Positions 1 through 8,514 of a stretch of 64,000 nt of DNA are shown here, one piece after another. A model generated the notes under the pieces. That model searched no databases and had not been told where the DNA came from. It worked only from the letters and a program-made list of their open reading frames with translations. The position numbers and the translations under genes were made by a program. The first letter of the stretch is position 1. Every line of letters starts with the position of its first letter. The stretch lies in NCBI RefSeq assembly GCF_009766005.1, contig NZ_LMUK01000051.1, positions 62,001 to 126,000 of the forward strand, in the 5' to 3' direction. Source of the stretch: Bradyrhizobium sp. S69 (GTDB lineage: Bacteria; Pseudomonadota; Alphaproteobacteria; Rhizobiales; Xanthobacteraceae).

Positions 1-184
1 CCCTCTTGCCGGGCGGGACGCACGCTATACGCAACTGAGTTGGGTCAAAAACAAAGCGAAATATTTTTTACGAAGGGGCTGGACAGGATTCCGCGCGCGA
101 AGGTGATTTGCCCGTCGGGCAGTTTTTTAGCGCTTACGACCACCGCGCAGCCGTCATCCCGAAGGCCTGTGAAGCTATCTCAAA

Positions 185-324
185 CGTCATCCCCGGGACG
201 AACGCGGAGCGTTCGCCCGTGAGGTGCGCGCTCTTTCTTGCGCGCCTCGAAGGATGGCCGCACGCACTGCGCTGAACACCATCCTTCGAGGCTCGCCGAA
301 GACGGCGAACACCTCAGGATGACG
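185..324. repeat. Intergenic inverted-repeat element
   Basis: A foldable element bounded by CGTCATCC (185-192) and GGATGACG (317-324). It contains a perfect 13-bp inverted pair, CCTCGAAGGATGG at 245-257 and CCATCCTTCGAGG at 279-291. From memory, sequences of this kind (GTCATCCTGAGGTG... with CTCGAAGGATGG) are dispersed many times in Bradyrhizobium-type genomes. No gene is convincing in bases 1-495; the short reading frames there have no ribosome site or recognisable product. Confidence 0.7.
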
Positions 325-495
325 GCGAAGCCGTTGCGCGAGCATGACGGCTGAGTTGTTGCGGCGGTACCGGCAAACGCGCCGAAGTCCTATGCCGCCT
401 TTATAAATCACCACCTGAACCACGCTCGCATTCCTATCTTGCGATGCGCACTTTCATCGGCGTCGGGGGCGATGAAAGACGAAGGAAAACGAGCC

Positions 496-702
496 ATGAA
501 GACGATTACGTTGGCCGCATCGATGATGGTGCTGGTTGCGATCTCAGGACAGGCGTTGGCGGGTGCCGCCGCAGCGGATGCGTGGCATCGTGCCCATGCA
601 TCGGCCAGCCCGACGGCGATGCGCGCGTACGACGCGGTGACGCCGGCGACGGCGGAGCCCACTACGCACCGCTATCACGGGGGACCGAAAGTGAATGATT
701 GA
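496..702 (+). CDS. Small secreted protein ending in RYHGGPK
   Basis: A 68-residue protein of unknown function. The ATG at 496 is chosen because it opens a clean signal peptide (MKTITLAASMM, hydrophobic core, then AxA-type site QALAGAAAA) and follows an AAGGA-like stretch; upstream in-frame starts add only charged sequence. The mature part is short, Ala/His rich, and ends THRYHGGPKVND. The RYxGGPK tail recurs in two small exported proteins at 35.0-35.5 kb in this window, so this is one member of a local family. It is probably periplasmic or secreted. It converges on dsbB with a hairpin between them. Confidence 0.6.
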   Translation: MKTITLAASMMVLVAISGQALAGAAAADAWHRAHASASPTAMRAYDAVTPATAEPTTHRYHGGPKVND

Positions 703-720
703 GGTTGATGCCGTCGACGA

Positions 721-748
721 TGAACTCGCGCGCGAGCGCGCGGGTTCA
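721..748. terminator. Hairpin between convergent genes
   Basis: An 11-bp stem (721-731 with 738-748, one G-U pair) and a 6-nt loop lie in the 48-bp gap between the stop codons of two convergent genes. There is no U-tract on either side, so termination is inferred from position and stem only. Confidence 0.4.
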
Positions 749-750
749 TG

Positions 751-1290
751 TCACTTGCGGACCAGACCGCGGATTCCCCAGGCGCCGATCGCGGCCATCA
801 ACAGCGAGATCAGCACGTTGTAGCCGGCCAGCGACAGGCCGAGAAACGTCCACTGGATTTCGTCGCAGCGCACCACTTTGACGGTGTCGAGACGCTCAAG
901 CAGACTGCCGGCGCTGCCGAGATTGCCGATCGGACCGGTGCAGTCGGTCGGCCCCTGCCAGAACTTCCATTCGACGCCGGCATGATAGGTGCCGAGCACC
1001 GCGTTGCCCAGCGCAGCCAGCGTCAGCAGCGCGAGCCCCGCCAGCAAGATGCCGCGCGGCGCGTCCTTCGCCGCGGCCAGCGCCACCAGCACACCGAGCG
1101 GGACCGCCAGATAATAGGCATAGCGCTGCTCGAGGCAAAGCGGACAGGGCACCAGGCCCAGCACCAACTGGAAGAACCAGGCGCCCACCAAGGTCGCCGC
1201 CGCGATCGCGGTGACGGCCAGCGCCGCGGTCAGCGCGGGGTTGCGGGCCGTGGAGACGTGCGATGGATGGGCAATGGCGTCCGATGTCAC
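751..1290 (-). CDS. dsbB: Disulfide bond formation protein B
   Basis: An inner-membrane quinone-linked oxidase that reoxidises DsbA in the periplasm. The 179 residues match the family length and contain four membrane helices. Both cysteine pairs of the family are present: CPLC at 49-52 in the first periplasmic loop, and Cys117 (TDC) and Cys142 (VRCDE) in the second. The Arg after the first pair (LEQR) is also conserved. It is a single gene converging on the small secreted protein at 496. The stretch from 1291 to the tRNA promoter has no gene that I can support. Confidence 0.93.
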   Translation of the reverse strand: MTSDAIAHPSHVSTARNPALTAALAVTAIAAATLVGAWFFQLVLGLVPCPLCLEQRYAYYLAVPLGVLVALAAAKDAPRGILLAGLALLTLAALGNAVLGTYHAGVEWKFWQGPTDCTGPIGNLGSAGSLLERLDTVKVVRCDEIQWTFLGLSLAGYNVLISLLMAAIGAWGIRGLVRK

Positions 1291-1517
1291 AGGGCCCTCC
1301 AGGGGATTTCCAGGGTCTTCAGGTCCAAGGCTTTCAAATTTTCTAGGCCTTCAAGCGTCCTATCCCGCGCATCCGGCGCTGTCGAGGCAGCCCGCGATCA
1401 CACTGGAGTGTTTTGGGCCGGCCGACGGCGGCGAGCATGACCGGCGGCGCCAGACGCCGGTGGTCCTTGGATTGCCCTTGGGCGAAAAGCCAGCGAAAGC
1501 AAACCGATAGGCTTCGA

Positions 1518-1547
1518 ATCAAGAGACTTGTTGGATCAAGAGACTTG
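1518..1547. repeat. 13-bp direct repeat upstream of tRNA-Leu
   Basis: ATCAAGAGACTTG occurs at 1518-1530 and again at 1535-1547, just upstream of the -35 box of the tRNA promoter. It could be a regulator site or a small duplication; nothing else supports either reading. Confidence 0.6.
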
Positions 1548-1549
1548 GG

Positions 1550-1577
1550 TTGACCCACCGGCCGCGGCCGCTATATT
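1550..1577 (+). promoter_or_regulatory. Sigma-70 type promoter of tRNA-Leu
   Basis: TTGACC (1550-1555) and TATATT (1572-1577) are separated by 16 bp. Transcription would begin near 1584, about 35 nt before the tRNA. Confidence 0.7.
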
Positions 1578-1618
1578 CCGCCCGCTTCGCGACGTCGGGC
1601 TTGCCCGATCATGCGGAT

Positions 1619-1703
1619 GCCCCTGTGGCGGAATTGGTAGACGCGCTCGACTCAAAATCGAGTTCCGCAAGGAGTGCTGGTTCGATTCCGGCCAGGGGCA
1701 CCA
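1619..1703 (+). tRNA. tRNA-Leu (anticodon CAA)
   Basis: A class II tRNA of 85 nt with encoded CCA (1701-1703). The acceptor stem is GCCCCTG with CAGGGGC. The anticodon stem CTCGA/TCGAG holds loop CTCAAAA, giving anticodon CAA, which reads UUG. The long variable arm typical of leucine tRNAs is present, and the T arm is GCTGGTTCGATTCCGGC. The accessory-looking gene at 1906 lies 200 bp downstream, and tRNA 3' ends are common integration sites, but I found no duplicated tRNA end. Confidence 0.95.
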
Positions 1704-1740
1704 CGCAGCTTGCCGGCAGAGTCTGGGACGTACATCGCTA

Positions 1741-1757
1741 ATCGGGCCGCGCCCGAT
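1741..1757 (+). terminator. Short GC hairpin downstream of tRNA-Leu
   Basis: A 7-bp perfect stem (ATCGGGC/GCCCGAT) with a 3-nt loop begins 38 nt after the tRNA. There is no U-tract directly after it; a run of seven T lies about 30 nt further on. A weak terminator candidate. Confidence 0.3.
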
Positions 1758-1905
1758 AGGTCGAAGCCCGCGGATGCGTCAGACTTTTTTTGTCAGGCAG
1801 ACATCGCAAACACCGGCAAGAACGAGCCGAGATAAATGCACTTTCACCGTAGCTGAGAGGCGGAGCTCCCCTTCGCCACAGAATCTTCTTCAGCCTTGTG
1901 ATTCT

Positions 1906-2742
1906 TCAGGACCAGCCCTCAATAGAGCCGCACAGTTGCCTCAGGCTCATGGTTTCGAGTTCTCCGATTAGAACAAAGCTGCTGTCGGTGAGACCGCTCA
2001 TCGAGGGGCCGAAAAGTCCGGACACCAGACCATTGCCGTGGCGCGCCAAATAAAATCGGTCGTGAAAACGAATGCCGGTGTTCGTTCTAAAAAACTTGAA
2101 TTGGAGCTTATATCCGCGCGCATCACCATATTGCTTCACGGTCGTGCGCCAGACATCGCCAATCACGACCTTGTCGCCTTTCGCATAGGGAGGCTGGAAA
2201 ATCGTAAACATCTCATTCGTCGGGATATTGAGTACGTCCAGGTATTTTAGAAAATTGTCGGTACCTCCCTTGGAGCCGTCTTCGCCTTCGTCGAAATAAA
2301 TATAAGGATCCGTCACGAGCAGATCTTTAGCCGAACCTTTGCCGCCATGTACCGTCCGGGCTGCGTCCAAGAACGTGTTTATCTTGGCCTTAAAGCCGCC
2401 AGACACTCTCATGAGCTCGGCGACAACGTCGCCATCCGCCGCGCTCGCTGAGCTACGCGCAAAGGGTTTTGGCGGGCGCCCTAACTTGAGGGGGCAATTG
2501 GGTTCTGGGCAACTTCCCTCCCGCACGGTTACGAGGGGGCGCCATTCCCCCGCAGTTGCCCAGCGGATGACGTCACTCCAAAACTCGTCGTCGTGCCAAC
2601 GCCTTGACCTGGAAAAGTCTTCGCGTTGGAAGTTGCGGCTAAACAGTTCGGGTGCGAAGCGCCCAATTGCCTCGCTATCTTCCGGTCGCGCCGGAAGTCC
2701 GGCATTGAAGCGCCAATACCAATCATGAGAGTCGTACGGCAT
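1906..2742 (-). CDS. Phospholipase D-like accessory protein
   Basis: A 278-residue cytoplasmic protein. The start at 2742 is set by GGAGG (2750-2754) seven bases upstream. The C-terminal third looks like a degenerate PLD half-site: LLVTDPYIYF at 141-150 (typical strand before the fold), FHDRF at 226-230 where HxK would sit, then GLFGPSMSGL at 242-251, like the G/S-rich part after the HKD motif. Arg replaces Lys in the H-x-R version. The N-terminal half (WYWRF, CPEPNC at 78-83) matches nothing I know. It stands alone next to tRNA-Leu with sequence unlike the housekeeping genes, so transfer is likely. PLD-like proteins of this type occur in defence loci, but no partner gene is visible here. Confidence 0.6.
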   Translation of the reverse strand: MPYDSHDWYWRFNAGLPARPEDSEAIGRFAPELFSRNFQREDFSRSRRWHDDEFWSDVIRWATAGEWRPLVTVREGSCPEPNCPLKLGRPPKPFARSSASAADGDVVAELMRVSGGFKAKINTFLDAARTVHGGKGSAKDLLVTDPYIYFDEGEDGSKGGTDNFLKYLDVLNIPTNEMFTIFQPPYAKGDKVVIGDVWRTTVKQYGDARGYKLQFKFFRTNTGIRFHDRFYLARHGNGLVSGLFGPSMSGLTDSSFVLIGELETMSLRQLCGSIEGWS

Positions 2743-2893
2743 AAGAGAACCTCCAATGAACAATCGTTGCTCGTTTGATGGAAGGCACACTTCAACATCA
2801 TTTAGCCGAATATGCTGGACGCTATCAACAACACCTCGTCAGAGCTCCTGGGATGGATTAGCCATAGGCCTAACCCGCCTTCTTATCGATGAT

Positions 2894-2930
2894 GGGCGGC
2901 GGATTGCGCCTTCTGCTCCAATCCGCCCTA
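2894..2930. repeat. Small inverted repeat GGCGGATT...AATCCGCC
   Basis: An 8-bp inverted pair (2898-2905 and 2920-2927) followed by CTACG. It resembles the short ATCCGCCCTACG repeats scattered in Bradyrhizobium-type genomes (recalled, not searched). The rest of 2743-3039 holds no gene that I can support. Confidence 0.5.
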
Positions 2931-3039
2931 CGGCTGGAGTCATGGGCTGGCCCGTGTTTCAATGACGCCCCGGATGCCGATTGAAATTCAACACAATCTT
3001 GACGCATAGCCGGGCGACGCTCGGCCAAGGTAATTCGCA

Positions 3040-3555
3040 ATGACAGCATCGATCATCCGGCCGGTCGCAGCGTGCCATCGGCATCCAGTTCAGCTCCACG
3101 GCATCCAAGCCTTGCGCCAGTTTGCGGCCGTCTTCCTGTCGTGTTACGCCTCTGGCCTCGCCGCGGCGCAAACCCCGACCCTGCCGGCGCTGGAAAAGAA
3201 CAGTTTTTATCTGTCGTCCGCCGGCTTTCATGCCCAGTTTGCCAACGATCCGGCGGCGCAAAAGGCGCTGCGGGCGCTGCCGGCGCACCAGTTCGTGGCG
3301 AAAGGGGCTGGCGAGGAGCTGCGCTATTTTTATGCCGAGCCACAGCATTGCGTCTGTGTCTTTGTCGGCACCCAGCAGGCCTATGACAACTACCGCGAGA
3401 TCCTTCGCCAGCCGCTGAAACCGGCCGACAACATGGCGCCTGATTACAGGAGCCAGGCCGGCATGCTGTTGAACAACCAGCCGCTGCGGCAGAGCACGCG
3501 CGGCGATCCCACCACGCTGTCGGACTATCTCAGCACCCTTAAACCGCAATATTGA
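3040..3555 (+). CDS. Exported protein of unknown function
   Basis: 171 residues from an ATG preceded by AAGG nine bases upstream. A hydrophobic segment (FAAVFLSCYASGLAAA, about 28-43) followed by AQTPTLP looks like a signal peptide with cleavage near 43-44, so the mature protein is probably periplasmic. The mature part is about 128 residues and includes an aromatic stretch (LRYFYAEPQHCVCVFVG) with two cysteines. It resembles uncharacterised Bradyrhizobium proteins in style; I recognise no domain. It is monocistronic. Confidence 0.65.
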   Translation: MTASIIRPVAACHRHPVQLHGIQALRQFAAVFLSCYASGLAAAQTPTLPALEKNSFYLSSAGFHAQFANDPAAQKALRALPAHQFVAKGAGEELRYFYAEPQHCVCVFVGTQQAYDNYREILRQPLKPADNMAPDYRSQAGMLLNNQPLRQSTRGDPTTLSDYLSTLKPQY

Positions 3556-3687
3556 ATTCGCGTCCGATCCAAGGGCATTGCGGGCCGCGCTACCGCTGTC
3601 AGGATGGATGCGCGCGAAACTGATCGTCGCCCTGCGAGATTGAGATAGACGCCCCGCCGGCGCTGGAACGCCGGACGGGGCAACCCT

Positions 3688-3975
3688 TCAATGTCCGCCG
3701 CTTACCGGTCCTGTTGGTAGCCCCGACGGACCGGTGTTCTGGGGAGCCCTCGCGAGAAGAGCATCCTCCAATGCATGGCTCAGTTGGTTACGTCGGAGGT
3801 TCCAGAGAAAGTTTGCAGCCAGTGCCCCGATGTCTGGCTCTACAAACCCTTCCTCAGGTATTAGATTCTTCGCCTTGAGCACTTTATTGATCAAGCCTTC
3901 ATGATATCGATTCATTGATTGAATGGTAGCAGAGTTGATCTCCTGCAGGTCACCCGGTCGACTTGGATTTGCCAT
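3688..3975 (-). CDS. Small hypothetical protein
   Basis: 95 residues from the ATG at 3975, chosen because GGAG lies six bases upstream; the longer frame adds Arg-rich sequence with no ribosome site. The protein (MANPSRPGDLQEINSATI...) is hydrophilic and mainly helical, with no signal peptide or membrane segment and a Gly/Pro-rich tail. It contains LRRNQLSHALEDALLA, which could mediate helix packing. No family is recognised. It lies between an exported protein and a repeat element. Confidence 0.5.
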   Translation of the reverse strand: MANPSRPGDLQEINSATIQSMNRYHEGLINKVLKAKNLIPEEGFVEPDIGALAANFLWNLRRNQLSHALEDALLARAPQNTGPSGLPTGPVSGGH

Positions 3976-4145
3976 GACATTCTCCATGTCTGCGCGCCGC
4001 GGGATGGGGCGGGCTCGGCATGTGTAGTCCATCCCGCGCTTGGCGATCGTGAACCAGATCACTACCACACGATGTTGGCGGGAAAGCGTGATCAAATCCG
4101 CTCGATTGGCGCCTTCCGTCACAGGTCCCGCTTCGGCTTCCGCAC

Positions 4146-4245
4146 CTAGAGCACGGTTCTGATTCAATCAGAACCAGACTCTAGATTCTTGTTTGACGCG
4201 CTTTCTTGACGCGAACCGGTATCCACTTCGCTTGAAACCGCTATA
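4146..4245. repeat. Dispersed hairpin element, copy A
   Basis: A nested inverted repeat: CTAGAG at 4146-4151 with CTCTAG at 4179-4184, enclosing GGTTCTGATT/AATCAGAACC (4155-4164, 4166-4175). A conserved tail follows (TTGTTTGACGCG, TTGACGCGAACCGGT, CCACTTCGCT). The same architecture is found at 18195-18299 with a different hairpin core but nearly the same tail. It sits downstream of the HlyD gene, so it may also act as a terminator. Confidence 0.75.
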
Positions 4246-4247
4246 CG

Positions 4248-5147
4248 TCACGGCGCCGGCGCCTTGACGCGACGGGGATCGCCGGGGTCGGTCACGACGA
4301 CGGTCGCGGTCATGCCGGCGCTGAGCGTGATGCCGTCCGGCACCTTGTCGATGGCGATGCGAACCGGAATCCGCTGCGCCAGCCTGACCCAGCTGAAGGT
4401 TGGATTGACGTTGGCGATCAGGTCGCCGGCCAAGGCGTTGTCGCGGTCGGTGATGGCGCGGGCCACACTCTGGACGTGGCCTTGCAGGGCGGCATCGAAT
4501 CCCATCAGGCGGATCGAAACCGGGTCGCCGAGCTTGATGTGGCGCAACTTGGTTTCCTCGAAATAGCCGGCGATATAATAGGAATCGCTGTCGACGATCG
4601 CGACCATCGGATGTCCCACGGTGGCATAGTCGCCGCGGTCGAGCAGCAGATTGGTGACATAGCCATTGACCGGGGAACGCACCTCGGTGCGCGCCAGGTT
4701 GAGCTTGGCGACGCCGACGGCCGCCACCGCCTGATCGTAGGCGGCCTGCGCCCCGAGCGCGGTGTTGCGCGCCTGCGAGAGTGCCTCGTCCGAGATCGAG
4801 GCCGAGGTCAGCTTCTGGCGCCGCTCGAGCTCGTCCTGCCGCTCGTCGGCGGCGCTCTTGGCCTGCGCCAGCGCCGCCTCGGCTTGCGCCAGCGCCAGCT
4901 GATAACGGGCGCGATCGACGGTGAAGAGCACGTCGCCGATCTTGAGGGTCTGGTTGTCCTTGATCGGGACGTCGATCACGGGGCCCGCGATGTCAGGCGC
5001 AACGTTCACCACATTGGCGCGTACCCTGCCGTCGCGCGTCCACGGGCTCTCCTGATAGGTCACCCACAGATACCAAAAGAACACCGCCGCGATGGCGACA
5101 GCCGCCATGGTGACGAGAACGCGAACGATCGATGCGACATTTGGCAT
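4248..5147 (-). CDS. HlyD-family membrane fusion protein (AaeA-like)
   Basis: The periplasmic adaptor of an aromatic-acid type efflux pump. The ATG at 5147 (MPNVASIVRVLVTM) is chosen because a single N-terminal membrane anchor (about 8-28) follows directly; the longer frame overlaps the upstream DUF1656 gene. The 299 residues show the usual order: anchor, lipoyl half (SPWTRDGRVRANVVNVAPDIAGPV), coiled-coil hairpin of AxxALAQA repeats (about 85-145), second lipoyl half (VRSPVNGYVTNL) and beta barrel. It is the last gene of the FUSC-DUF1656-HlyD operon. Confidence 0.88.
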   Translation of the reverse strand: MPNVASIVRVLVTMAAVAIAAVFFWYLWVTYQESPWTRDGRVRANVVNVAPDIAGPVIDVPIKDNQTLKIGDVLFTVDRARYQLALAQAEAALAQAKSAADERQDELERRQKLTSASISDEALSQARNTALGAQAAYDQAVAAVGVAKLNLARTEVRSPVNGYVTNLLLDRGDYATVGHPMVAIVDSDSYYIAGYFEETKLRHIKLGDPVSIRLMGFDAALQGHVQSVARAITDRDNALAGDLIANVNPTFSWVRLAQRIPVRIAIDKVPDGITLSAGMTATVVVTDPGDPRRVKAPAP

Positions 5148-5178
5148 GGTCAGGATTCTCGACAGGATTCTTAGTTGG

Positions 5179-5376
5179 CTAAAGTGTAGCGGTGACGAAG
5201 GCACTGAGCAGGATGACGTAGAGCGCGGCATTGAACAACGGCGGATGCCAGACGAAACGATAAAGCCCGAGCTGGCCGATGGCATAGCGCAGCAGCCACC
5301 AGACCAGCGCGGTGCCCAGCAGATAGCCGAGCATCGGGGGCAAATACACGCCGCCGAGACTGATTTCCTTGATCAT
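5179..5376 (-). CDS. DUF1656 small membrane protein (AaeX-like)
   Basis: 65 residues with two hydrophobic segments (about 10-30 and 46-64), beginning MIKEISLGGVYLPPM, the family's typical opening. DUF1656 proteins sit between the FUSC and HlyD genes of AaeAB-like pumps, as here. The start overlaps the end of the FUSC gene by 4 bp (ATGA), which implies translational coupling. Its exact role in these pumps is not known to me. Confidence 0.87.
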   Translation of the reverse strand: MIKEISLGGVYLPPMLGYLLGTALVWWLLRYAIGQLGLYRFVWHPPLFNAALYVILLSAFVTATL

Positions 5377-7460
5377 GCCACCACCGGTTCAGGCGCAGCC
5401 TGCGGCCCTTCGGGCGCGGGTGCGCCGAAAACCTCGCCGTGCTGCCGCAACGTCATCTCGATACTATAAAGCGCTTCGGCGGCGCGGATCAGCAGCTGGT
5501 CGTCGCCGATCGAAAGAATCCGCCGGCGCGCGGCCGTGAGCTCCGGCAGCGGCATCGGTGTGTTGCCGCGTCGCGCCGCGCGGCGAAAATGGCCGGCCAT
5601 CGCTGCGACAGCCTCACGCCCGGCCGATGCGGCCTCGACCGGAAGATCAGGGAGAAATCCACGCAGCGCGAGCACGTTGAGACCGATGCGAAGACCGGCG
5701 AGGCCGGCCTGAAGCGTGGCGCGCTGCTCCGCTATGCCTGCGTCAAGGCGCAGGAACAGCGCGTTGACCCGATCGAACATCCGGCTCTCGAACACCGCGC
5801 GTTGTTGGATCGCCGGCGCACCGGCGATATCTGCCAGCTCGCGCAAGATGCCCCGGATCAGGCGCTGCACCGCCCAATCGGTACCGAGCGGCCGCAGCAG
5901 CCCGAGGCCAGCGGCACCGATCCCGATCCCGACCACATAACTAAACGCCCCGTTCATGAAGGTCGTGAAGTCGTAATCCATCGCGTTGGAGAGGCCGAGC
6001 AGCGCGCCGCCGACGAAGATCATCGGCATCGCCCAGGCCGCCCCTCCCGGTACCGACAGCAGCAGGCCGCATGCCAGATAAAACGGCGCCACGGCGACGA
6101 CGAGGGCGGCAAAGGTATCGAGCGGCGGCAGCACGATGAAAAGATAAAACGCGGCAATGGCGACGCCGACCACGCTCATCTTCAGGAACATCGCCGAGGC
6201 CGCCGCCGGATTGTCTTGGCCTCCCAGGATCGCGCACATGATGCCGGCGAAAATGACGGCGACAGGCCCATTCGGCCAGGCCGAGAAAATCCAGAAGGCG
6301 CTTGCGATCAGCACCGTCACGGCCGAAACCACCGCGCCGACCACCGCCAGCGTGACGTCGCGATAGGGCCAGAACGCGGGTGCCGGATCGCCCTCGACGG
6401 GCCGCAGGCCGAACGCCATATGGGTCCGGATGCTGACGGCTTCGCGCCACAGATCGAGAACATCGCTCAAGCGCAGCAACATGCTGCGCACCAGAAAGGC
6501 GTCGGCGTCGCTCCGCAGCGCCTGTGGCGAGGGCAGCTGCGCCAACAGATCGGCCTTCAGCGCGATCTCGTCCGCCGTTTCCCGCAGCGATTCCTCCGGT
6601 GTCGCGGCACTGGCCGAGCCCGAGATGTGGGCGGTGGCGCGCTCAAGCAGCGGTCGCAACGCTTCCGCGGCCTCCGGTCGATGGCGCAGCAACAGCGCCA
6701 GACGATCATAGACCGACATCAGCATCGCCAGCAGCGACAGCAGCTTGCCTTGAAACTGGCGGATGACGATGTCGATCGGCCGCAGCGAGGGCGTATCGAA
6801 CGAGGAAAATACCCGCAACGAATCCAGCGCCACGACGGCCGAAAGAATCTGGCGGCGATCGGCGAGGCCCTTGGCTTCGCCCTGCCGGCCGCGCAGCGCA
6901 TCGTCGATCCAGCGCGCCATGTTCGGCAGCATCGCCTCGAGCGCCTTGTGCAAGGCATCGCCGGCCCGCCGCGGCAACACGACATGGTGCATCAGCGCGC
7001 CGCAGGCAATGCCGAGCATGATCTCCAGGCAGCGCGCCACCGCGATATCGAACGCCTGTTCGGGCGCCAGCGCCGCGGGCAGGCCAATGATCGCGGCGGA
7101 GTAGCCCGACAGCATCCCGACATAGGCCTGCGGCGCATCGCGCAGGTAGATCGTGACAAAGGTGCCGAGCCCGATCCAGAGCGCCAGCGCCAGGCAGAAC
7201 AGCTCGGGCGTGTTGGAAAACAGCGCGACGAATACCAGCGACATCACCGCGCCGATCGACGTTCCCAGCATCCGATACAGCGACTTGGCCAGCACCATTC
7301 CCGAAAACGGCTGCGAGACGATGTAGACCGTGGTGACCGACCAGCTCGGTTGCGACAGATTGAGACGAAAGGCGATGAACAGCGCCAGCATCGCGGCGAT
7401 GAATGTCTTCAGCGAAAACATGCCATCGCGCCAGGTCGATTGTCGGAGGGTTTGCAGCAT
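5373..7460 (-). CDS. FUSC-family inner-membrane transporter (AaeB-like)
   Basis: 695 residues with two blocks of membrane helices (roughly 14-165 and 355-525), each followed by a cytoplasmic region, the duplicated layout of the fusaric acid resistance / AaeB family. The first block opens MFSLKTFIAAMLALFIAFRLNLSQPSW, characteristic of the family. It likely exports aromatic carboxylic acids together with the HlyD-type adaptor encoded downstream. No dedicated LysR regulator is adjacent, unlike E. coli aaeXAB. The 220 bp upstream (7461-7680) hold no gene that I can support. Confidence 0.88.
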   Translation of the reverse strand: MLQTLRQSTWRDGMFSLKTFIAAMLALFIAFRLNLSQPSWSVTTVYIVSQPFSGMVLAKSLYRMLGTSIGAVMSLVFVALFSNTPELFCLALALWIGLGTFVTIYLRDAPQAYVGMLSGYSAAIIGLPAALAPEQAFDIAVARCLEIMLGIACGALMHHVVLPRRAGDALHKALEAMLPNMARWIDDALRGRQGEAKGLADRRQILSAVVALDSLRVFSSFDTPSLRPIDIVIRQFQGKLLSLLAMLMSVYDRLALLLRHRPEAAEALRPLLERATAHISGSASAATPEESLRETADEIALKADLLAQLPSPQALRSDADAFLVRSMLLRLSDVLDLWREAVSIRTHMAFGLRPVEGDPAPAFWPYRDVTLAVVGAVVSAVTVLIASAFWIFSAWPNGPVAVIFAGIMCAILGGQDNPAAASAMFLKMSVVGVAIAAFYLFIVLPPLDTFAALVVAVAPFYLACGLLLSVPGGAAWAMPMIFVGGALLGLSNAMDYDFTTFMNGAFSYVVGIGIGAAGLGLLRPLGTDWAVQRLIRGILRELADIAGAPAIQQRAVFESRMFDRVNALFLRLDAGIAEQRATLQAGLAGLRIGLNVLALRGFLPDLPVEAASAGREAVAAMAGHFRRAARRGNTPMPLPELTAARRRILSIGDDQLLIRAAEALYSIEMTLRQHGEVFGAPAPEGPQAAPEPVVA

Positions 7461-7680
7461 CGCGGAAAGGCCATAGCCGGCGAAAAGAGAGAGCGGAGAC
7501 AGGCATAGGACACCGCGGCGGCCGGTTCAAACGCGATCTTTGGGCGCGGCCGTCATGCCATGACTTCAGGCCTGGAGCCGACCGTCGGCCTGGGCGCGTC
7601 CTGCATCAGCCGCGGCATCCCGACGCGCGTAATCGGCCGCGGGTTCAACCCGCAATCCCCGTTCCTGGCCTCGGTCGTTT

Positions 7681-8427
7681 TTACTGATGGTCCGAACCAT
7701 CGCCAGAGGCGCCGGACGCTCTTGCCCTTCGCCGCGCCTCCCGTCGGTACGAACCAGGGGGCTCGGTGTTTCGCCGCACCGCATTCTCCCGCAATCGAGC
7801 CCAAAGGTCGTCGGTCAGGTCCGAAAGACCCAAAAGGCTTTTGTCGCGACTCTCGGCCTTGGCGGCTGCGTTCCTGTCAAATGGCACGATCTGAAGAAAG
7901 GGCGTGTCCTTTGAAAACTTGACGGGGTAGTCGGTCTTGTTGATCTGCACCGGGAAAAACAACGGCCCGATCCACCAGTCAGTCTCGACAATACCTTCGA
8001 TCACCGAATAGCCGGACGAGTTGGTGCGATTCACCGGGGATCGAACCCAGGTGCTGATTCCGGGATCGGTGACGACGAAGAAACCTGACCAGATCTGGAC
8101 CACGCCGCGTTCCGGGAACGCCTCGAGAAAGGGCGGCATCACTTCGGCGTTGATTGGCTCTACGTTGCGCAACCAATATTCATTGAAGTCGGGGATAAAG
8201 ACACGGTCCAGCAGGATGGTCTCTTCAACATCCGAAAAGTTGAGAAGGACCTCCGCTCCCGTCCACTCCAGACAAAACTCCACCGGAGGATAGAGCAACC
8301 ATCCCGCGCTGTTCGCCGCCAGGAACGGCTCGCAGAACTTGACGGCCCTCGCCGGTATTTCTCCCCTGATATCGCTTTTTGGTCTCGCGGGATCCGGCGC
8401 TGCTGGCCAACCTTTGAAGAGCTGCAT
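7681..8427 (-). CDS. DUF6065-like protein
   Basis: 248 residues from the ATG at 8427, chosen because AGAGGG lies six bases upstream and MQLFKGWP is the natural beginning. Family-like features are NSAGWLLYPPVEF (39-51), GVVQIWSGFFVVTDPG (108-123) and EGIVETDWW (144-152). These fit the DUF6065 pattern (GW near the N terminus, GIVETDW in the middle), which I recognise from memory; its biochemical role is not known to me. The fold may be beta-rich. There is no signal peptide, and the last 40 residues are Arg/Ser/Gly rich and probably disordered. It lies 127 bp downstream of the 31-residue peptide gene at 8555-8650 on the same strand, separated by a terminator that would allow low read-through. 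Confidence 0.72.
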   Translation of the reverse strand: MQLFKGWPAAPDPARPKSDIRGEIPARAVKFCEPFLAANSAGWLLYPPVEFCLEWTGAEVLLNFSDVEETILLDRVFIPDFNEYWLRNVEPINAEVMPPFLEAFPERGVVQIWSGFFVVTDPGISTWVRSPVNRTNSSGYSVIEGIVETDWWIGPLFFPVQINKTDYPVKFSKDTPFLQIVPFDRNAAAKAESRDKSLLGLSDLTDDLWARLRENAVRRNTEPPGSYRREARRRARASGASGDGSDHQ

Positions 8428-8487
8428 AGCCATCCCTCTGAGATGGGCAGTCACCATCACATCTAAAAAAACGTCACGTGCAACAAT

Positions 8488-8514
8488 CGCATGCAAAAAA
8501 ACGCATGCAAAAAA
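8488..8514. repeat. Two tandem CGCATGC + poly-A units
   Basis: CGCATGC followed by seven A (8488-8501) and again by six A (8502-8514). Read on the minus strand these are two T-runs separated by GCATGCG palindromes, directly downstream of the peptide gene's terminator hairpin. They may give tandem release points or a binding site. Confidence 0.65.

Noticed and set aside
187..662. Two overlapping minus-strand open frames of 78 and 84 residues
   Set aside because: They are antisense to the repeat element and to the exported protein at 496, have no ribosome site, and read as Arg/Ala-rich shadow sequence.
1741..1905. Possible integration scar after tRNA-Leu
   Set aside because: I could not find a second copy of the tRNA 3' end downstream, and no integrase gene is in the window.
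5439..7508. Plus-strand open frame of 689 residues opposite the FUSC gene
   Set aside because: It is the high-GC mirror of a well-recognised transporter gene; its product is a low-complexity Arg/Gln/His string with no domain.
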